From: Streptomyces mirabilis
Lineage (GTDB): Bacteria; Actinomycetota; Actinomycetes; Streptomycetales; Streptomycetaceae
Direction: 5' to 3'
Length of the DNA: 64,000 nt
Assembly (NCBI RefSeq): GCF_018310535.1
Contig: NZ_CP074102.1
Span: 8,370,001-8,434,000, forward strand
Each line of letters opens with the position of its first letter. The stretch's first letter is position 1. Position numbers and translations under genes: made by a program. Positions 29,624-37,951 of the stretch are shown here, one piece after another. The notes under the pieces were generated by a model that saw only the letters and a list, made by a program, of their open reading frames with translations, was not told the origin of the DNA and did not search any database.

Positions 29624-29763
29624 TACGTTGCGTTCGACCAGCGTGGGCAAATCATGCGTTTCGACGTTTGTATCCGCATGTGACGAGACTCGGCGCGGCC
29701 AGGTCGCGCCTGGTGAGCGCGACCTGGCCGCCGAGTGAGCGCACCGCTGGGACGTCTGGGACG

Positions 29764-30462
29764 TCAGCCCAGTGCCTTGAGCAGCTCCTGGGCCAGTGCA
29801 ACCGCCGAGCCAGGGTTCTGGCCGGTGAACAGGGTGCGGTCGACCTCGACGTGCGGGGTGAACGGCTCGGCCTCGCGGTAGTCCGCCTTGAGCTCGCCGA
29901 CGAGGCGGTCCTGCAGCAGCCACTTCGCGCGGTCCGCGAGACCGTTCTGCTTTTCCTCAGCGTTGGAGAGGCCGGTCAGGCGGTAGCCGGTGAACGGGGA
30001 CGTCCCGTCCGCACCGATGGTGGCCAGGAGCGCCGCGGGGCCGTGGCACACCAGGGACACCGGCTTGCCAGAGGCGAGCCATTCGGTGAGCAGCTTGCCG
30101 GACGCGGCGTCGTCGGGCAGGTCCTCCATCGGGCCCCAGCCGCCGGGGTAGAACACGGCGACGTAGTCGTCGATGTTCACGTCCTCGATGCGCATCGGAT
30201 GCGCCAGCTCGGTGGCCTCGCGCAGTGCGGCCCGCATGCGCTCGGCGCCTTCCTCGCCGCCGTTGAACTCCGGGCTGAGGCTGAGTGCGTCCGCCGTGGG
30301 CGGCACACCTGCGGGTGTGGCGGCGGCGATCTCGTACCCGGCCTCCTTGAAGACCTGGTACGGGCCGAGCGCTTCTTCGGCCCAGAAGCCGGCGGGCTGC
30401 CGGGTTCCGTCGGCCAGCGTCCAGTGGTCGGACGCGGTGATCACGAAGAGGATCTTCGCCAT
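29764..30462 (-). CDS. DJ-1/PfpI type 1 glutamine-amidotransferase-like protein (second copy)
   Basis: 232 residues beginning MAKILFVITASDHWTLADGT, with the nucleophile elbow LVCHGPAALLATIG and the acidic partner in FYPGGWGPMEDLP. It is the same Hsp31-like subfamily as the gene at 10995, with high similarity throughout. It probably deals with reactive carbonyl damage (family inference). It lies 20 bases after an NTF2-like gene on the same strand, and both follow an XRE-type motif at 30995. Confidence 0.9.
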   Translation of the reverse strand: MAKILFVITASDHWTLADGTRQPAGFWAEEALGPYQVFKEAGYEIAAATPAGVPPTADALSLSPEFNGGEEGAERMRAALREATELAHPMRIEDVNIDDYVAVFYPGGWGPMEDLPDDAASGKLLTEWLASGKPVSLVCHGPAALLATIGADGTSPFTGYRLTGLSNAEEKQNGLADRAKWLLQDRLVGELKADYREAEPFTPHVEVDRTLFTGQNPGSAVALAQELLKALG

Positions 30463-30482
30463 GGGGGTCTCCCGGTGCTGGA

Positions 30483-30875
30483 TCAGCCCTTGAGGGCTTC
30501 CTGAAGGACGTGGCTGTCGGCGGCCTGCTGCATCCGTACGGCCTTGCCGTCGCGGATGGTCCACAGGTGGATGAAGCGGACGTCGGCCTTGTTCCCGGTC
30601 TTCGTCTCGGCGTGGTAATGCCCGTACACGAAGACGTGTCCTTGGTCGTCCGCGTAGAACTCCTCGGGCACCGCGCCGAAGGACTTGTAATTCGGCATCA
30701 TCCCGCCGAAGAAGTCCTTCGCCGCACTGTCCCAGCCGTGGTACACGCCGCTGTTCGGAAAGCCCGGGGTGATGTCCCAGATGAGGTTCGGCGCCATGAT
30801 GTCGGCGGTTGCTTCCGGGGACATTCCGGATTCGTAGAGCCGGCGGATGAGGGCGATGTTCGGGGAGTCGGACAT
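30483..30875 (-). CDS. NTF2/SnoaL-like protein
   Basis: 130 residues: MSDSPNIALIRRLYESGMSP, VYHGWDSAAKDFFGGMMPNY and HLWTIRDGKAVRMQQAADSH. This is the ketosteroid-isomerase-like (NTF2) fold as found in small proteins induced by redox regulators. AAGGAG precedes the ATG by about 8 bases. It forms a two-gene unit with the DJ-1 family gene. No reaction can be assigned. Confidence 0.85.
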   Translation of the reverse strand: MSDSPNIALIRRLYESGMSPEATADIMAPNLIWDITPGFPNSGVYHGWDSAAKDFFGGMMPNYKSFGAVPEEFYADDQGHVFVYGHYHAETKTGNKADVRFIHLWTIRDGKAVRMQQAADSHVLQEALKG

Positions 30876-30994
30876 AGTTCTCTCCTTGCGGAGGCGCATC
30901 AGATGGAGGCCCTGAAACGGCACATGGTCGCGCGGCTTGTCGCATGTCGTGCTCGCCGCGTGATGAAGCATTGCATCGGAAGGACGCGGTGTGA

Positions 30995-31013
30995 GGGGGA
31001 AGGAATTTTCCCC
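30995..31013. promoter_or_regulatory. XRE-type motif upstream of the NTF2-like/DJ-1 unit
   Basis: GGGGGAAGGAATTTTCCCC resembles the motif at 29607 (GGGGGAAGGATTCTTCC) with a changed right half and better symmetry. It lies about 120 bases before the NTF2-like gene. Confidence 0.5.
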
Positions 31014-31121
31014 GGCACGCAATGCACCGGGGATCCGGTTGATCCCTCGGTGAGAAGGAAAAAGCGCAGAACGGCGAAGCAAAAGCACGGGGGCGCTGCA
31101 TTCATTATGGGAGCGCAGGGC

Positions 31122-31787
31122 TCAGCCCTCGGAGGCGTTCCACAGCTCGCTGAGTTCTGCCCAGTCCGGAGCCGGGCTCTGCAACGCGGAGGGCCCATCG
31201 GTGGTCGACGTGCGCAGTCCGGCGAGGATCAGGTCCAGGTACCGCAGGTGGAGCGTGGTGGCGCGTTCGTCGGTGACGGGGATCCGCGCGGTGAGGTGTT
31301 CGAGCAGCAAGGGGACGTCGGCGGAAGTGAAGTCGGCGCGCAGTACGCCCGCGCGGTGCGCGCCGTCCACCAGGTCGTCGAGGGCGGCCCGGAGCCGGCC
31401 GGAGGCGGCCACGATCTCATCGGTGGCTGGCAGTCGGCCGCCCACCAGCGGGAGCAGCGGACCGACTGCACCCTGGGCCGAGAGCGCGTTCCGCAGGAAG
31501 CGGGCGAAGGCCGCCCAAGGGTCCGGCTCCTCGGCGAGGGCTGTGCGGGCCTGGGCGATGAGCTGTTCCATCCCCATGACGCGCATCCGCTGGGCCAGCA
31601 GCTCCTTGCTGGGATAGCGGCGGTAGAGGCTGCCCATGCCGATGCCAGCCCGGCGGGCGATCTCCGAGACGGGGGCGTCCCAGCCGAGCTCGGCGAAGAC
31701 TTCGCGCGCAGCCTGCATGAGGCGGGCGTCGTTGCGGTCCGCCTCCCGCCGGCGGCCGCGCGGTCTGCCGGTCTGCGTGTCACCCAT
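31122..31787 (-). CDS. TetR family regulator
   Basis: 221 residues with an N-terminal TetR helix-turn-helix (SEIARRAGIGMGSLYRRYPS) and a C-terminal ligand domain with DDLVDGAHRAGVLRADFTSA. This subgroup often sits beside SDR and oxidoreductase genes. It follows the SDR gene at 31804 by 16 bases on the same strand, so both are probably one transcript. The 18-base palindrome at 32603 between the SDR and the divergent oxidoreductase is its likely operator. The effector is unknown. Confidence 0.9.
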   Translation of the reverse strand: MGDTQTGRPRGRRREADRNDARLMQAAREVFAELGWDAPVSEIARRAGIGMGSLYRRYPSKELLAQRMRVMGMEQLIAQARTALAEEPDPWAAFARFLRNALSAQGAVGPLLPLVGGRLPATDEIVAASGRLRAALDDLVDGAHRAGVLRADFTSADVPLLLEHLTARIPVTDERATTLHLRYLDLILAGLRTSTTDGPSALQSPAPDWAELSELWNASEG

Positions 31788-31803
31788 GGACAGGTATTTT
31801 TCC

Positions 31804-32562
31804 CTACCGGCGTGCCACGCCGTACCCACCGTCGACGGTGAGCACCTCGCCAGTGACGAAGGCGGCTTGCTCACCGACGAGCATCGCGATCGCCCGGGCC
31901 ACGTCCTCCGGTTCCGCGACCCGCCCCAGGGGGGTGTTCGCAGCCAGTCGCTGTTGGAATTCCTGCGGCATACGCGCGCTGCTCTCGGTGCGGACGTAGC
32001 CGGGTGCCACGACGTTGACGGTGATGCCCAGCGGGCCTGCCTCGTGGGCGACGAAGCGGGCGAAGGTGTTCAGGGCGGCCTTGGCGGTGCCGTGGGCGGC
32101 CATGCCCGGGGCGGGCGGACCGTCGGCCACGGCGCTGGAGACGTACACGATCCGGCCCTGCCCCTGGGTGCCCATCAGCCCCAATGCCCCCTGGGTGAGC
32201 GTGTAGACGGATGCCAGCTCGTCCGTCACCTTCGTCCTGAAGTCGTCCCAGGCGAGGGCTTGAACCGGGGTGGGAATGAAGCGGGCACCGGCGTTGCAGA
32301 CAAGAACGTCCAAGCGCCCGTCGACCGCGGAGCGCTCCAGCAGTTCGGCAGCCTGGGTGGGGTCGTACACGTCGGCCTGTACGGCGAAGGCTTCCCCGCC
32401 GTCGGCCTCGATGAGCTTGACCACCTGGTCGGCGGACTCGCGGCGGGAGAAGTAGTTGACGGCTACGCGGTAGCCGCGAGCCGCCAGTTCCCGTGACGTG
32501 GCAGCGCCGATTCCCCGGCTGCCGCCGGTCACCAGGGCCGTGGGTTTGGTCATGGCGTTCAT
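31804..32562 (-). CDS. SDR family oxidoreductase with altered active site
   Basis: 252 residues of the short-chain dehydrogenase fold: the cofactor loop VTGGSRGIGAATSRELA, CNAG, the active-site Ser in VYVSSAVADG and the C-terminal VTGEVLTVDGGYG. The catalytic YxxxK reads HGTAK (codons CAC GGC ACC GCC AAG), so Tyr is replaced by His, while Lys is kept. It might be less active or use a different mechanism. The ATG at 32562 has GGAGGAC just before it; an ATG at 32553 is an alternative with better spacing. Confidence 0.88.
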   Translation of the reverse strand: MNAMTKPTALVTGGSRGIGAATSRELAARGYRVAVNYFSRRESADQVVKLIEADGGEAFAVQADVYDPTQAAELLERSAVDGRLDVLVCNAGARFIPTPVQALAWDDFRTKVTDELASVYTLTQGALGLMGTQGQGRIVYVSSAVADGPPAPGMAAHGTAKAALNTFARFVAHEAGPLGITVNVVAPGYVRTESSARMPQEFQQRLAANTPLGRVAEPEDVARAIAMLVGEQAAFVTGEVLTVDGGYGVARR

Positions 32563-32602
32563 GTGTCCTCCCGCGTCGGTTGATCGGCTGCCCAACTTAT
32601 CG

Positions 32603-32620
32603 GAGCGGAGCGCTCCGCTC
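32603..32620. promoter_or_regulatory. TetR operator palindrome
   Basis: GAGCGGAGCGCTCCGCTC is a perfect 18-base palindrome in the 113-base region between the divergent SDR and oxidoreductase genes. The TetR gene lies at the end of the SDR transcript, so autoregulation and control of both directions is likely. Confidence 0.75.
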
Positions 32621-32675
32621 AAAAAAGTCACCGCAATGGGGAATCGGGCCTTCCGGCACCGCGTTCTCTCCTGAC

Positions 32676-33623
32676 ATGAGCGAAGTAGTAGTAGCGCGTG
32701 CTTACGGTGGTCCCGAGGTGCTGTCGGTGATCGATGTCGCCGTAGCGGAGCCCGGGCCGGGTCAGGTGCGCATCGAGGTCCGCGCCGTCGGCGTCAACCC
32801 CTTCGACCACAAGATGTACAGCGGCGCCTTCGGAACCGATCCGGCGAACCTGCCGATGCGGCTCGGTGCCGAAGCGGCCGGTGTGGTGACCGCTGTCGGT
32901 GCCGACGCGACCGGCCCCGCCGGTCCGATCCAGATCGGCGACGAGGTGATCGCGTACCGAGCGCCCGGCGCGTACGCCGCCGAACTCATCGTCCCGGCCT
33001 CGTCGGTGGTGCCCAAGCCCGCCGCTCTCTCCTGGGAGCAGGCCGGAGGACTGATGGTCACGGGCGTCACCGCTGTGCACGTTCTCGAAGCGATCGGCCT
33101 GCGCGAGAACGACTCGGTGCTGGTCCACGGCGCGGCGGGTGGCGTCGGCCTGATGGCCGTGCAACTGGCCGTCGAGCGCGGAGCCAGGGTACTGGGAACG
33201 GCGAGCCCGGCCAAGCACGACGTACTGCGCGACCTGGGGGCGATTCCGATCGCGTACGGGCCGGGTCTGGCGGACCGGGTGCGCGCGGCAGCACCGCAGG
33301 GAGTCCACGCGGCTGCCGACCTGGTGGGCACCGACGAGGCGGTGGACGTCTCGGTGGAGCTGGTGGCGGACCGGTCCCGCATCGCGACCGTCGCGGCGTT
33401 CGAACGCGGGGCCCGAGCCGGCATCAGGCTCCTGGGCGGCGGGCCCGGCGCGGACCCGGGCACGGGAGTCCGCGCCGCTGCGCGCCTGCAGCTCACCGAA
33501 GCCGCGGGCGCCGGGCGACTGCGCGTCCTGATCGCCGCCAGCCATCCGTTGCGCGAAGCCGCCGCCGCGCATCGGCAGATCATGACCGGGCATACGACGG
33601 GGAAGATCGTCCTCGTCCCGTGA
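32676..33623 (+). CDS. NADP-dependent oxidoreductase, quinone-reductase (MDR) type
   Basis: 315 residues starting MSEVVVARAYGGPEVLSVID. It has the GroES-like domain (VGVNPFDHKMYSGAF), the cofactor site VHGAAGGVGLMAVQLAVERG and the typical end MTGHTTGKIVLVP. No zinc ligands are present. It probably reduces quinones or enones with NADPH. It is divergent from the SDR-tetR unit and shares the 18-base palindrome with it. Confidence 0.9.
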   Translation: MSEVVVARAYGGPEVLSVIDVAVAEPGPGQVRIEVRAVGVNPFDHKMYSGAFGTDPANLPMRLGAEAAGVVTAVGADATGPAGPIQIGDEVIAYRAPGAYAAELIVPASSVVPKPAALSWEQAGGLMVTGVTAVHVLEAIGLRENDSVLVHGAAGGVGLMAVQLAVERGARVLGTASPAKHDVLRDLGAIPIAYGPGLADRVRAAAPQGVHAAADLVGTDEAVDVSVELVADRSRIATVAAFERGARAGIRLLGGGPGADPGTGVRAAARLQLTEAAGAGRLRVLIAASHPLREAAAAHRQIMTGHTTGKIVLVP

Positions 33624-33771
33624 CCGGGCCCCTGACTGCACCGGCAACTCCGTTCGGATGGCCGTGGCCGGCCGACGCACGAGTCCTGACGCTGGTGTGC
33701 CCGTGACGTCATGACGCAGTAGAAGAGAGAAGGGAGCGTCCGAGGCGGAAGCGGAGGGCGAAGAAGCTCTG

Positions 33772-33940
33772 CCCCGTTGCTCGCGGTGGTGGGGACCGCT
33801 GGAAGCTGCGGCACCCACCTGCTTCAGGCGGCAGGGCGCCGTTCAGGATCCCTGCCGCCCTGCACGGACCGACCGTGCATGGACGAGATCGCCGTGCCGA
33901 TGTCGACCTTGAGGCGAGGGCGGTGGACTGGTCCTCGAGC
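33772..33940 (+). pseudogene. Degenerate copy of the NmrA-like gene at 45335
   Basis: PLLAVVGTAGSCGTHLLQAA here matches PLIAVIGAAGLCGTYVLEAA at the start of the intact gene. About 100 bases on, ADVDLEARAVDWSS matches GVDLEARTVDWADA near its residue 230. The roughly 200 residues between are missing, and no open frame joins them. The rest of 33624-34098 holds nothing else I can recognise. Confidence 0.6.
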
Positions 33941-34098
33941 GAGTGGTCGCTGCTTTCGCTGCGGGCCGACCGGTGCCGCGGTCGGCTGGAACCCCGCTGG
34001 CGGCGGCATACGATGCGCCGAGACCGCCGGGGGAGCGGGCGGCGTGCGCCGTGCCTAGGCCACCGACGCGCCAGCCTGTCCTTGACCGGCCGACGAGC

Positions 34099-34572
34099 TC
34101 AGGCGTTGCGCACCGTCTTGCTCACCTGGTCGAGCAGCGTCCGTAGCTGCGCGCTCTGGTCCGGTCCCAGGCCCTCGGTGATGTGACGCTCTACGTCGGC
34201 GATCACCTGGTCGGCCGCGCGCAGCGCCTCCCGCCCGGCGTCGGTGAGGTGCAGTTCCTGCACGTGCCGGTGGCGCGGGTGCTCGCGCCTCTCCAACTGG
34301 CCGCGGCCCTCCAGGCGTGCCACGAGGGAGGCGACGGCCTGAGGGGTGACGTTGAGGCGGCGGGCCAACTCGGCGCCGGCCAGCCCTGGTTCGCTGTGCA
34401 CCGACATCAGCAGGGTGTAGTGCGCGGCGGCCATGCCCAGCGGACGTAGCCGCTGTTCCTTGAGCGTCTGCACCGCCAGTTCCGCGCGCCGCAATGCCCA
34501 GGTCACCCGGTCAAGCGCGCCGAGCCCCACAGGCTCCTCGTCATCACGTATCACCTGCCAAGGGTACGACAC
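34099..34572 (-). CDS. MarR family regulator
   Basis: 157 residues with the winged helix GAELARRLNVTPQAVASLVA and LERREHPRHRHVQELHLTDA, between helical dimerisation segments. The first codon is GTG (34572); another GTG seven codons later is possible. It is divergent from an SDR gene. A dyad TCAAGCGTTTGA at 34583-34594, next to its start and about 33 bases before the SDR start, is a good operator candidate. MarR proteins of this kind often sense phenolic compounds. Confidence 0.88.
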   Translation of the reverse strand: MSYPWQVIRDDEEPVGLGALDRVTWALRRAELAVQTLKEQRLRPLGMAAAHYTLLMSVHSEPGLAGAELARRLNVTPQAVASLVARLEGRGQLERREHPRHRHVQELHLTDAGREALRAADQVIADVERHITEGLGPDQSAQLRTLLDQVSKTVRNA

Positions 34573-34582
34573 TTCATAACCA

Positions 34583-34594
34583 TCAAGCGTTTGA
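34583..34594. promoter_or_regulatory. Candidate MarR operator
   Basis: TCAAGCGTTTGA has TCAA/TTGA arms, extended loosely by AACC and GGTT further out. It lies in the short region between the divergent MarR and SDR genes. Confidence 0.45.
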
Positions 34595-34626
34595 CACTAA
34601 GCTAACGGTTGAGGCATGCTCGGCGT

Positions 34627-35418
34627 ATGACTCGCCCGATCGCTCTCATCACCGGAGCTTCCTCCGGCATCGGCGCCGAATACGCCCGTCTGCTGGTGGA
34701 TGACCACGACCTCGTGCTGGTGGCGCGCCGCGCGGACCGGCTCGGCGACTTCGCAGAGGAGCTCCGCGCCCGGGGTGCCGCCGTGGAGGTGCTGCCCGCC
34801 GATCTCGGCACCCACGAGGGCATCACCGCCGTCACCGGCCGTCTCGCCGCGGGGGACGTGCGCCTGCTGGTCAGCAACGCCGGCGTCGGCGGCTACGCCC
34901 CGCTCGTCGACGTCGACCCCGCCGACATCGACCGCCTGCTCACCCTCAACGCCGTGGCCCCCATTCAGCTGGTCCGCGCCGCGCTTCCCGGAATGCTCGC
35001 CGCCGGAGAAGGCGCGATCATCACGGTGGCCTCGCTGCTGGCCTTCAGCGGCGGCCTCAACGATCCCCGCGCACCACGACGCACTCTCTACGCGGCGGCG
35101 AAGGCCGCCACCGTCGCCTTCACCCGGACCCTCACAGGTGAGCTCGCGGACACGCCCATCCGTACGCAGCTGCTGCTGCCCGGCGTCGTGGCCACGGAGT
35201 GGAACGAAGGCGTCGGCCGCGACATCCCCTGGGCGATGACCCCGCAGGACGTCGCCTCGGCCAGCCTTGCCGGCCTGCGCCTGGGGGAGACCGTGTGCGC
35301 ACCCGGTCTGGAGGACCAGGCCGCAGCCCTTGAAGCCCTGCTGGCCGCGGAGTCCGCTCTGCTCACCGGCGGCAACCAGCCCACCCCCGCAACTCGCTAC
35401 CGCGGCCCGCACGCGTAG
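34627..35418 (+). CDS. SDR family oxidoreductase
   Basis: 263 residues; the cofactor loop ITGASSGIGAEYARLL, NAGVGGYAPL, the active-site Ser in ITVASLLAFSG and the catalytic YAAAK complete. The C-terminal part lacks the usual VDGG segment, as in the DltE/YqjQ-type branch. The ATG at 34627 starts MTRPIALITG. There is no strong ribosome site, so a nearly leaderless transcript is possible. It is controlled by the divergent MarR gene by inference. The 283 bases after it show no gene. Confidence 0.9.
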   Translation: MTRPIALITGASSGIGAEYARLLVDDHDLVLVARRADRLGDFAEELRARGAAVEVLPADLGTHEGITAVTGRLAAGDVRLLVSNAGVGGYAPLVDVDPADIDRLLTLNAVAPIQLVRAALPGMLAAGEGAIITVASLLAFSGGLNDPRAPRRTLYAAAKAATVAFTRTLTGELADTPIRTQLLLPGVVATEWNEGVGRDIPWAMTPQDVASASLAGLRLGETVCAPGLEDQAAALEALLAAESALLTGGNQPTPATRYRGPHA

Positions 35419-35701
35419 CAGCGGGCGTCTCCTCGGCGCTGCCCCCGACCCGGCCACGGGTCGCCCTCCCAAGGCTGCGCTACGCCCGTCCGTCGAGGGT
35501 GCCTCCCGATCCGCGGCCACCCTTGCCCAGCTGCCGAACGGGGCACGGCACACGCTCCCCATGACCTCCACCATGCAGTCCTCCACGTCGGCCCGCGCCG
35601 ACTGCCCTCCAGCGGCCACTCGTGCCGAAGACCGCCTCCGCCACCGCCCTCACCCACGGTGTGTCTCATTCGGGCGGGCGGAAGAAAGTTAGGGAAGACC
35701 T

Positions 35702-37237
35702 ATGACCGACAACATTCCGACGATCACCCGTGACGGCGTCATCGGGTACGACGCGACCGAGATCGTCACCATCGACCAGGCCACCGGAGCCGAGTTCGCC
35801 CGATATCCCGTTGCCGGCAAGGAAGAGGCTGCCGCGGCCGTCGCCGCCGCACGCTCGGTCACCGGGGCCTGGTGGGACCTCGGCTTCGAGGGCCGTGCGG
35901 AGCGGCTGCGCGCGTGGCGGCGGCAGATAGCGTCGAGCGGTGAAGAGGGCGCTGCACTCATTCACGCCGAGAACGGCAAGCCCCTCGACGACGCCCGCGT
36001 GGAGGTGCTCGGGACTCTCGAGCACCTGCAGTACGTTGCTGACAACGCCGCGCGGGTCCTGGAGCGCCGGGAGGTTCCATCCAGCCCCACCACGCCCAAC
36101 CAGCGTGCGTGGGTCGAGTACCAGCCCTACGGCGTGGTCGGCGTCATAGGCCCGTGGAACTTCCCCCTGCTCACTCCCGCGGCCATCCTCGCCGATGCGC
36201 TCGCGGCCGGGAACGCCGTCGTCCTCAAGCCCAGCCAGATCACGCCCGGCGTCGCCGAATGGCTCATCCGAACCTGGCAGCGTGCCGTTCCGGAACTGCC
36301 GGCCGTCCTGCAGAACCTGAACGGATACGGGGCCACGGGTCAGGCGCTCATCGAGGCCGGCCTCGACAAGCTCGCGTTCACGGGCAGCGTCGCCACAGGC
36401 CGGACGGTGGCCGCCCAATGCGCGCAGACCCTGACCCCCGTTCTGCTGGAACTCGGCGGAAAGGACGGCGTCATCGTCGCCGAGGACGCCGACCTGGACG
36501 AAGCCGCCGCTCACATCGCGTGGGGCGCCATGCAGAACACCGGGCACGGTTGTATCAGTCTCGAAGTGGCCTACGTAGTCGAGTTGGTGCACGACGAGTT
36601 CGTCGAGAAGATCAGCGAGCTTGCCGGGCAGGTACGCGTCGGCAGCGACGAGGACGCGGAGATCGGGCCGGTTCCGCTGCCGAGCCAGACCTTGATCATC
36701 CGGGAACACATTGAGGACGCCCTGGAGCGCGGCGCGACAGCCACCGTCGGCGGCCTCGACGCGGTGGGCGACCGCTATGCCGCGCCCACCATCCTGGTCG
36801 GAGTGGCCCCCGACGCCCTCGCGGCGACGGAGGAGACGTTCGGACCGACGCTGGCGGTCATCAAGGTCGCCGACGCCGATGAGGCCGTCGCTCACATCAA
36901 CGCCGGCCGGTACGGGCTGGGCAGCGCGGTCTTCAGCCGCGACCGCGGCGAAGCCATCGCCCGTCGCCTCCGCGTGGGAATGACCAGCATCAACGACGCA
37001 CTGGTGTTCTCCATGAACCCCGCCGTGCCCTTCGGCGGTCGGGGCGACAGCGGCTACGGGCGCAAGCAGGGGGAGGAGGGACTGCGGGAGTTCGCCTACG
37101 CGCACTCCTTCACCGCCAAGACTGGCCCCGCCCGGTTCTCCGCCTCGACCTTCGGCAGGCCACAGGGAGCCATGGAGGGAGCCCTCGCCGGCGCCCGTAA
37201 CAGGATCCTGGCCGAGAGCGGCGAGAAGTCGGACTGA
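35702..37237 (+). CDS. NAD(P)-dependent aldehyde dehydrogenase
   Basis: 511 residues of the aldehyde dehydrogenase superfamily: GVVGVIGPWNFPLLTPAAIL near residue 145, the catalytic Glu in LELGGKD and Cys284 in NTGHGCISLEVAYV, then ETFGPTLAVIK. The usual GQ(T/R)C before the nucleophile is GHGC, a mild variation. The C-terminus is longer than usual (KTGPARFSAS and beyond, about 40 residues). GGGAAG lies upstream of the ATG at 35702. The substrate is not known; related forms use succinate semialdehyde or aromatic aldehydes. Confidence 0.92.
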   Translation: MTDNIPTITRDGVIGYDATEIVTIDQATGAEFARYPVAGKEEAAAAVAAARSVTGAWWDLGFEGRAERLRAWRRQIASSGEEGAALIHAENGKPLDDARVEVLGTLEHLQYVADNAARVLERREVPSSPTTPNQRAWVEYQPYGVVGVIGPWNFPLLTPAAILADALAAGNAVVLKPSQITPGVAEWLIRTWQRAVPELPAVLQNLNGYGATGQALIEAGLDKLAFTGSVATGRTVAAQCAQTLTPVLLELGGKDGVIVAEDADLDEAAAHIAWGAMQNTGHGCISLEVAYVVELVHDEFVEKISELAGQVRVGSDEDAEIGPVPLPSQTLIIREHIEDALERGATATVGGLDAVGDRYAAPTILVGVAPDALAATEETFGPTLAVIKVADADEAVAHINAGRYGLGSAVFSRDRGEAIARRLRVGMTSINDALVFSMNPAVPFGGRGDSGYGRKQGEEGLREFAYAHSFTAKTGPARFSASTFGRPQGAMEGALAGARNRILAESGEKSD

Positions 37238-37260
37238 TTCAACTCACGGGCGCCCACGGA

Positions 37261-37283
37261 CGTTCCGGGCCGAGCCCGGAACG
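37261..37283. terminator. Hairpin terminator after aldehyde dehydrogenase
   Basis: CGTTCCGGGC and GCCCGGAACG form a perfect 10-base stem with a 3-base loop, 24 bases after the stop codon. Confidence 0.65.
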
Positions 37284-37606
37284 CCGTACGTGCCCTCACG
37301 AGGCAGGCCATCGGCCTGCCCGGCACCCGGGTTCGAGACGCTGCACCGTCTTGGACCCGGGTCCCGGACGCCGCGCCGATGTCGGGGCGCATGGGAGAGT
37401 TGCGACGCGCCAGGTGCGCGCGCGGGTGCGAGCGGTGAGCGATGGAAGGCCGCCGGGCATGCGGCCGCCTGGCGATGGTACGGAGCGCTGGACCGGACAT
37501 CGGAGGATGCCGGGCCCAAGGCAGCGCCGACTCCTATCAGGCGGGACCCCCGCTACTTCGCCTGAACCTCGATGTTTGACCCCGTTCGGTCCGGGCTTGG
37601 GTCCGC
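37284..37606. other. Region without a gene
   Basis: It contains an imperfect inverted repeat at about 37325-37364 (ACCCGGGT arms extended by AGACG/CGTCT) but no supportable coding frame or RNA gene. Confidence 0.5.
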
Positions 37607-37903
37607 TCACCCGCGGGTCAGGCCCAACTCGCCCGCGCGCACCCCGGCCTGGAAGCGTGAGCCCGCGTCCAGGGCGACGAGGAGTTCGGCGACTCTGCGG
37701 CGGTAGGTGCGCAGCGAGATGCCCAGTTCGCGTGAGGCTGTCACGTCGGTCATTCCAGAGCCCAGTGCGTACAGCACCTCGCGGGCTCGCGCGTCGATCC
37801 GGGGCCGGTTGGGGCCGAAGAAGGCCGCCAGTTCGGTGGCCGTCTCCCACGCGGCTTCGAACAGCGCGTACGCCCCGCTGACCAGGGCGGGTTCGGCACT
37901 CAT
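37607..37903 (-). pseudogene. C-terminal DNA-binding part of a LuxR-type regulator
   Basis: 98 residues: YALFEAAWETATELAAFFGP, then a LuxR-type helix-turn-helix DVTASRELGISLRTYRRRVA and the end RFQAGVRAGELGLTRG. Streptomyces proteins with this ending are normally about 300 residues with a sensor or TrmB-like half in front, which is absent here. It ends face to face with another truncated regulator at 37952. It is probably inactive, although a lone DNA-binding domain could still bind. Confidence 0.65.
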
Positions 37904-37951
37904 CGTGTACTTAGGGTGCTGGGGACCGAGAGCGGACGAGGCTGAGGACGC

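Noticed and set aside
31795..31813. Further XRE-type motif near the TetR start (GTATTTTTCCCTACC)
   Set aside because: It lacks the GGAAGGAT half and any symmetry, so it was not counted with the shared motif.
37329..37364. tRNA-like GGTTCGAGAC sequence
   Set aside because: It looks like a T-loop, but no acceptor stem, D-arm or anticodon arm can be built around it. It is part of an imperfect inverted repeat instead.
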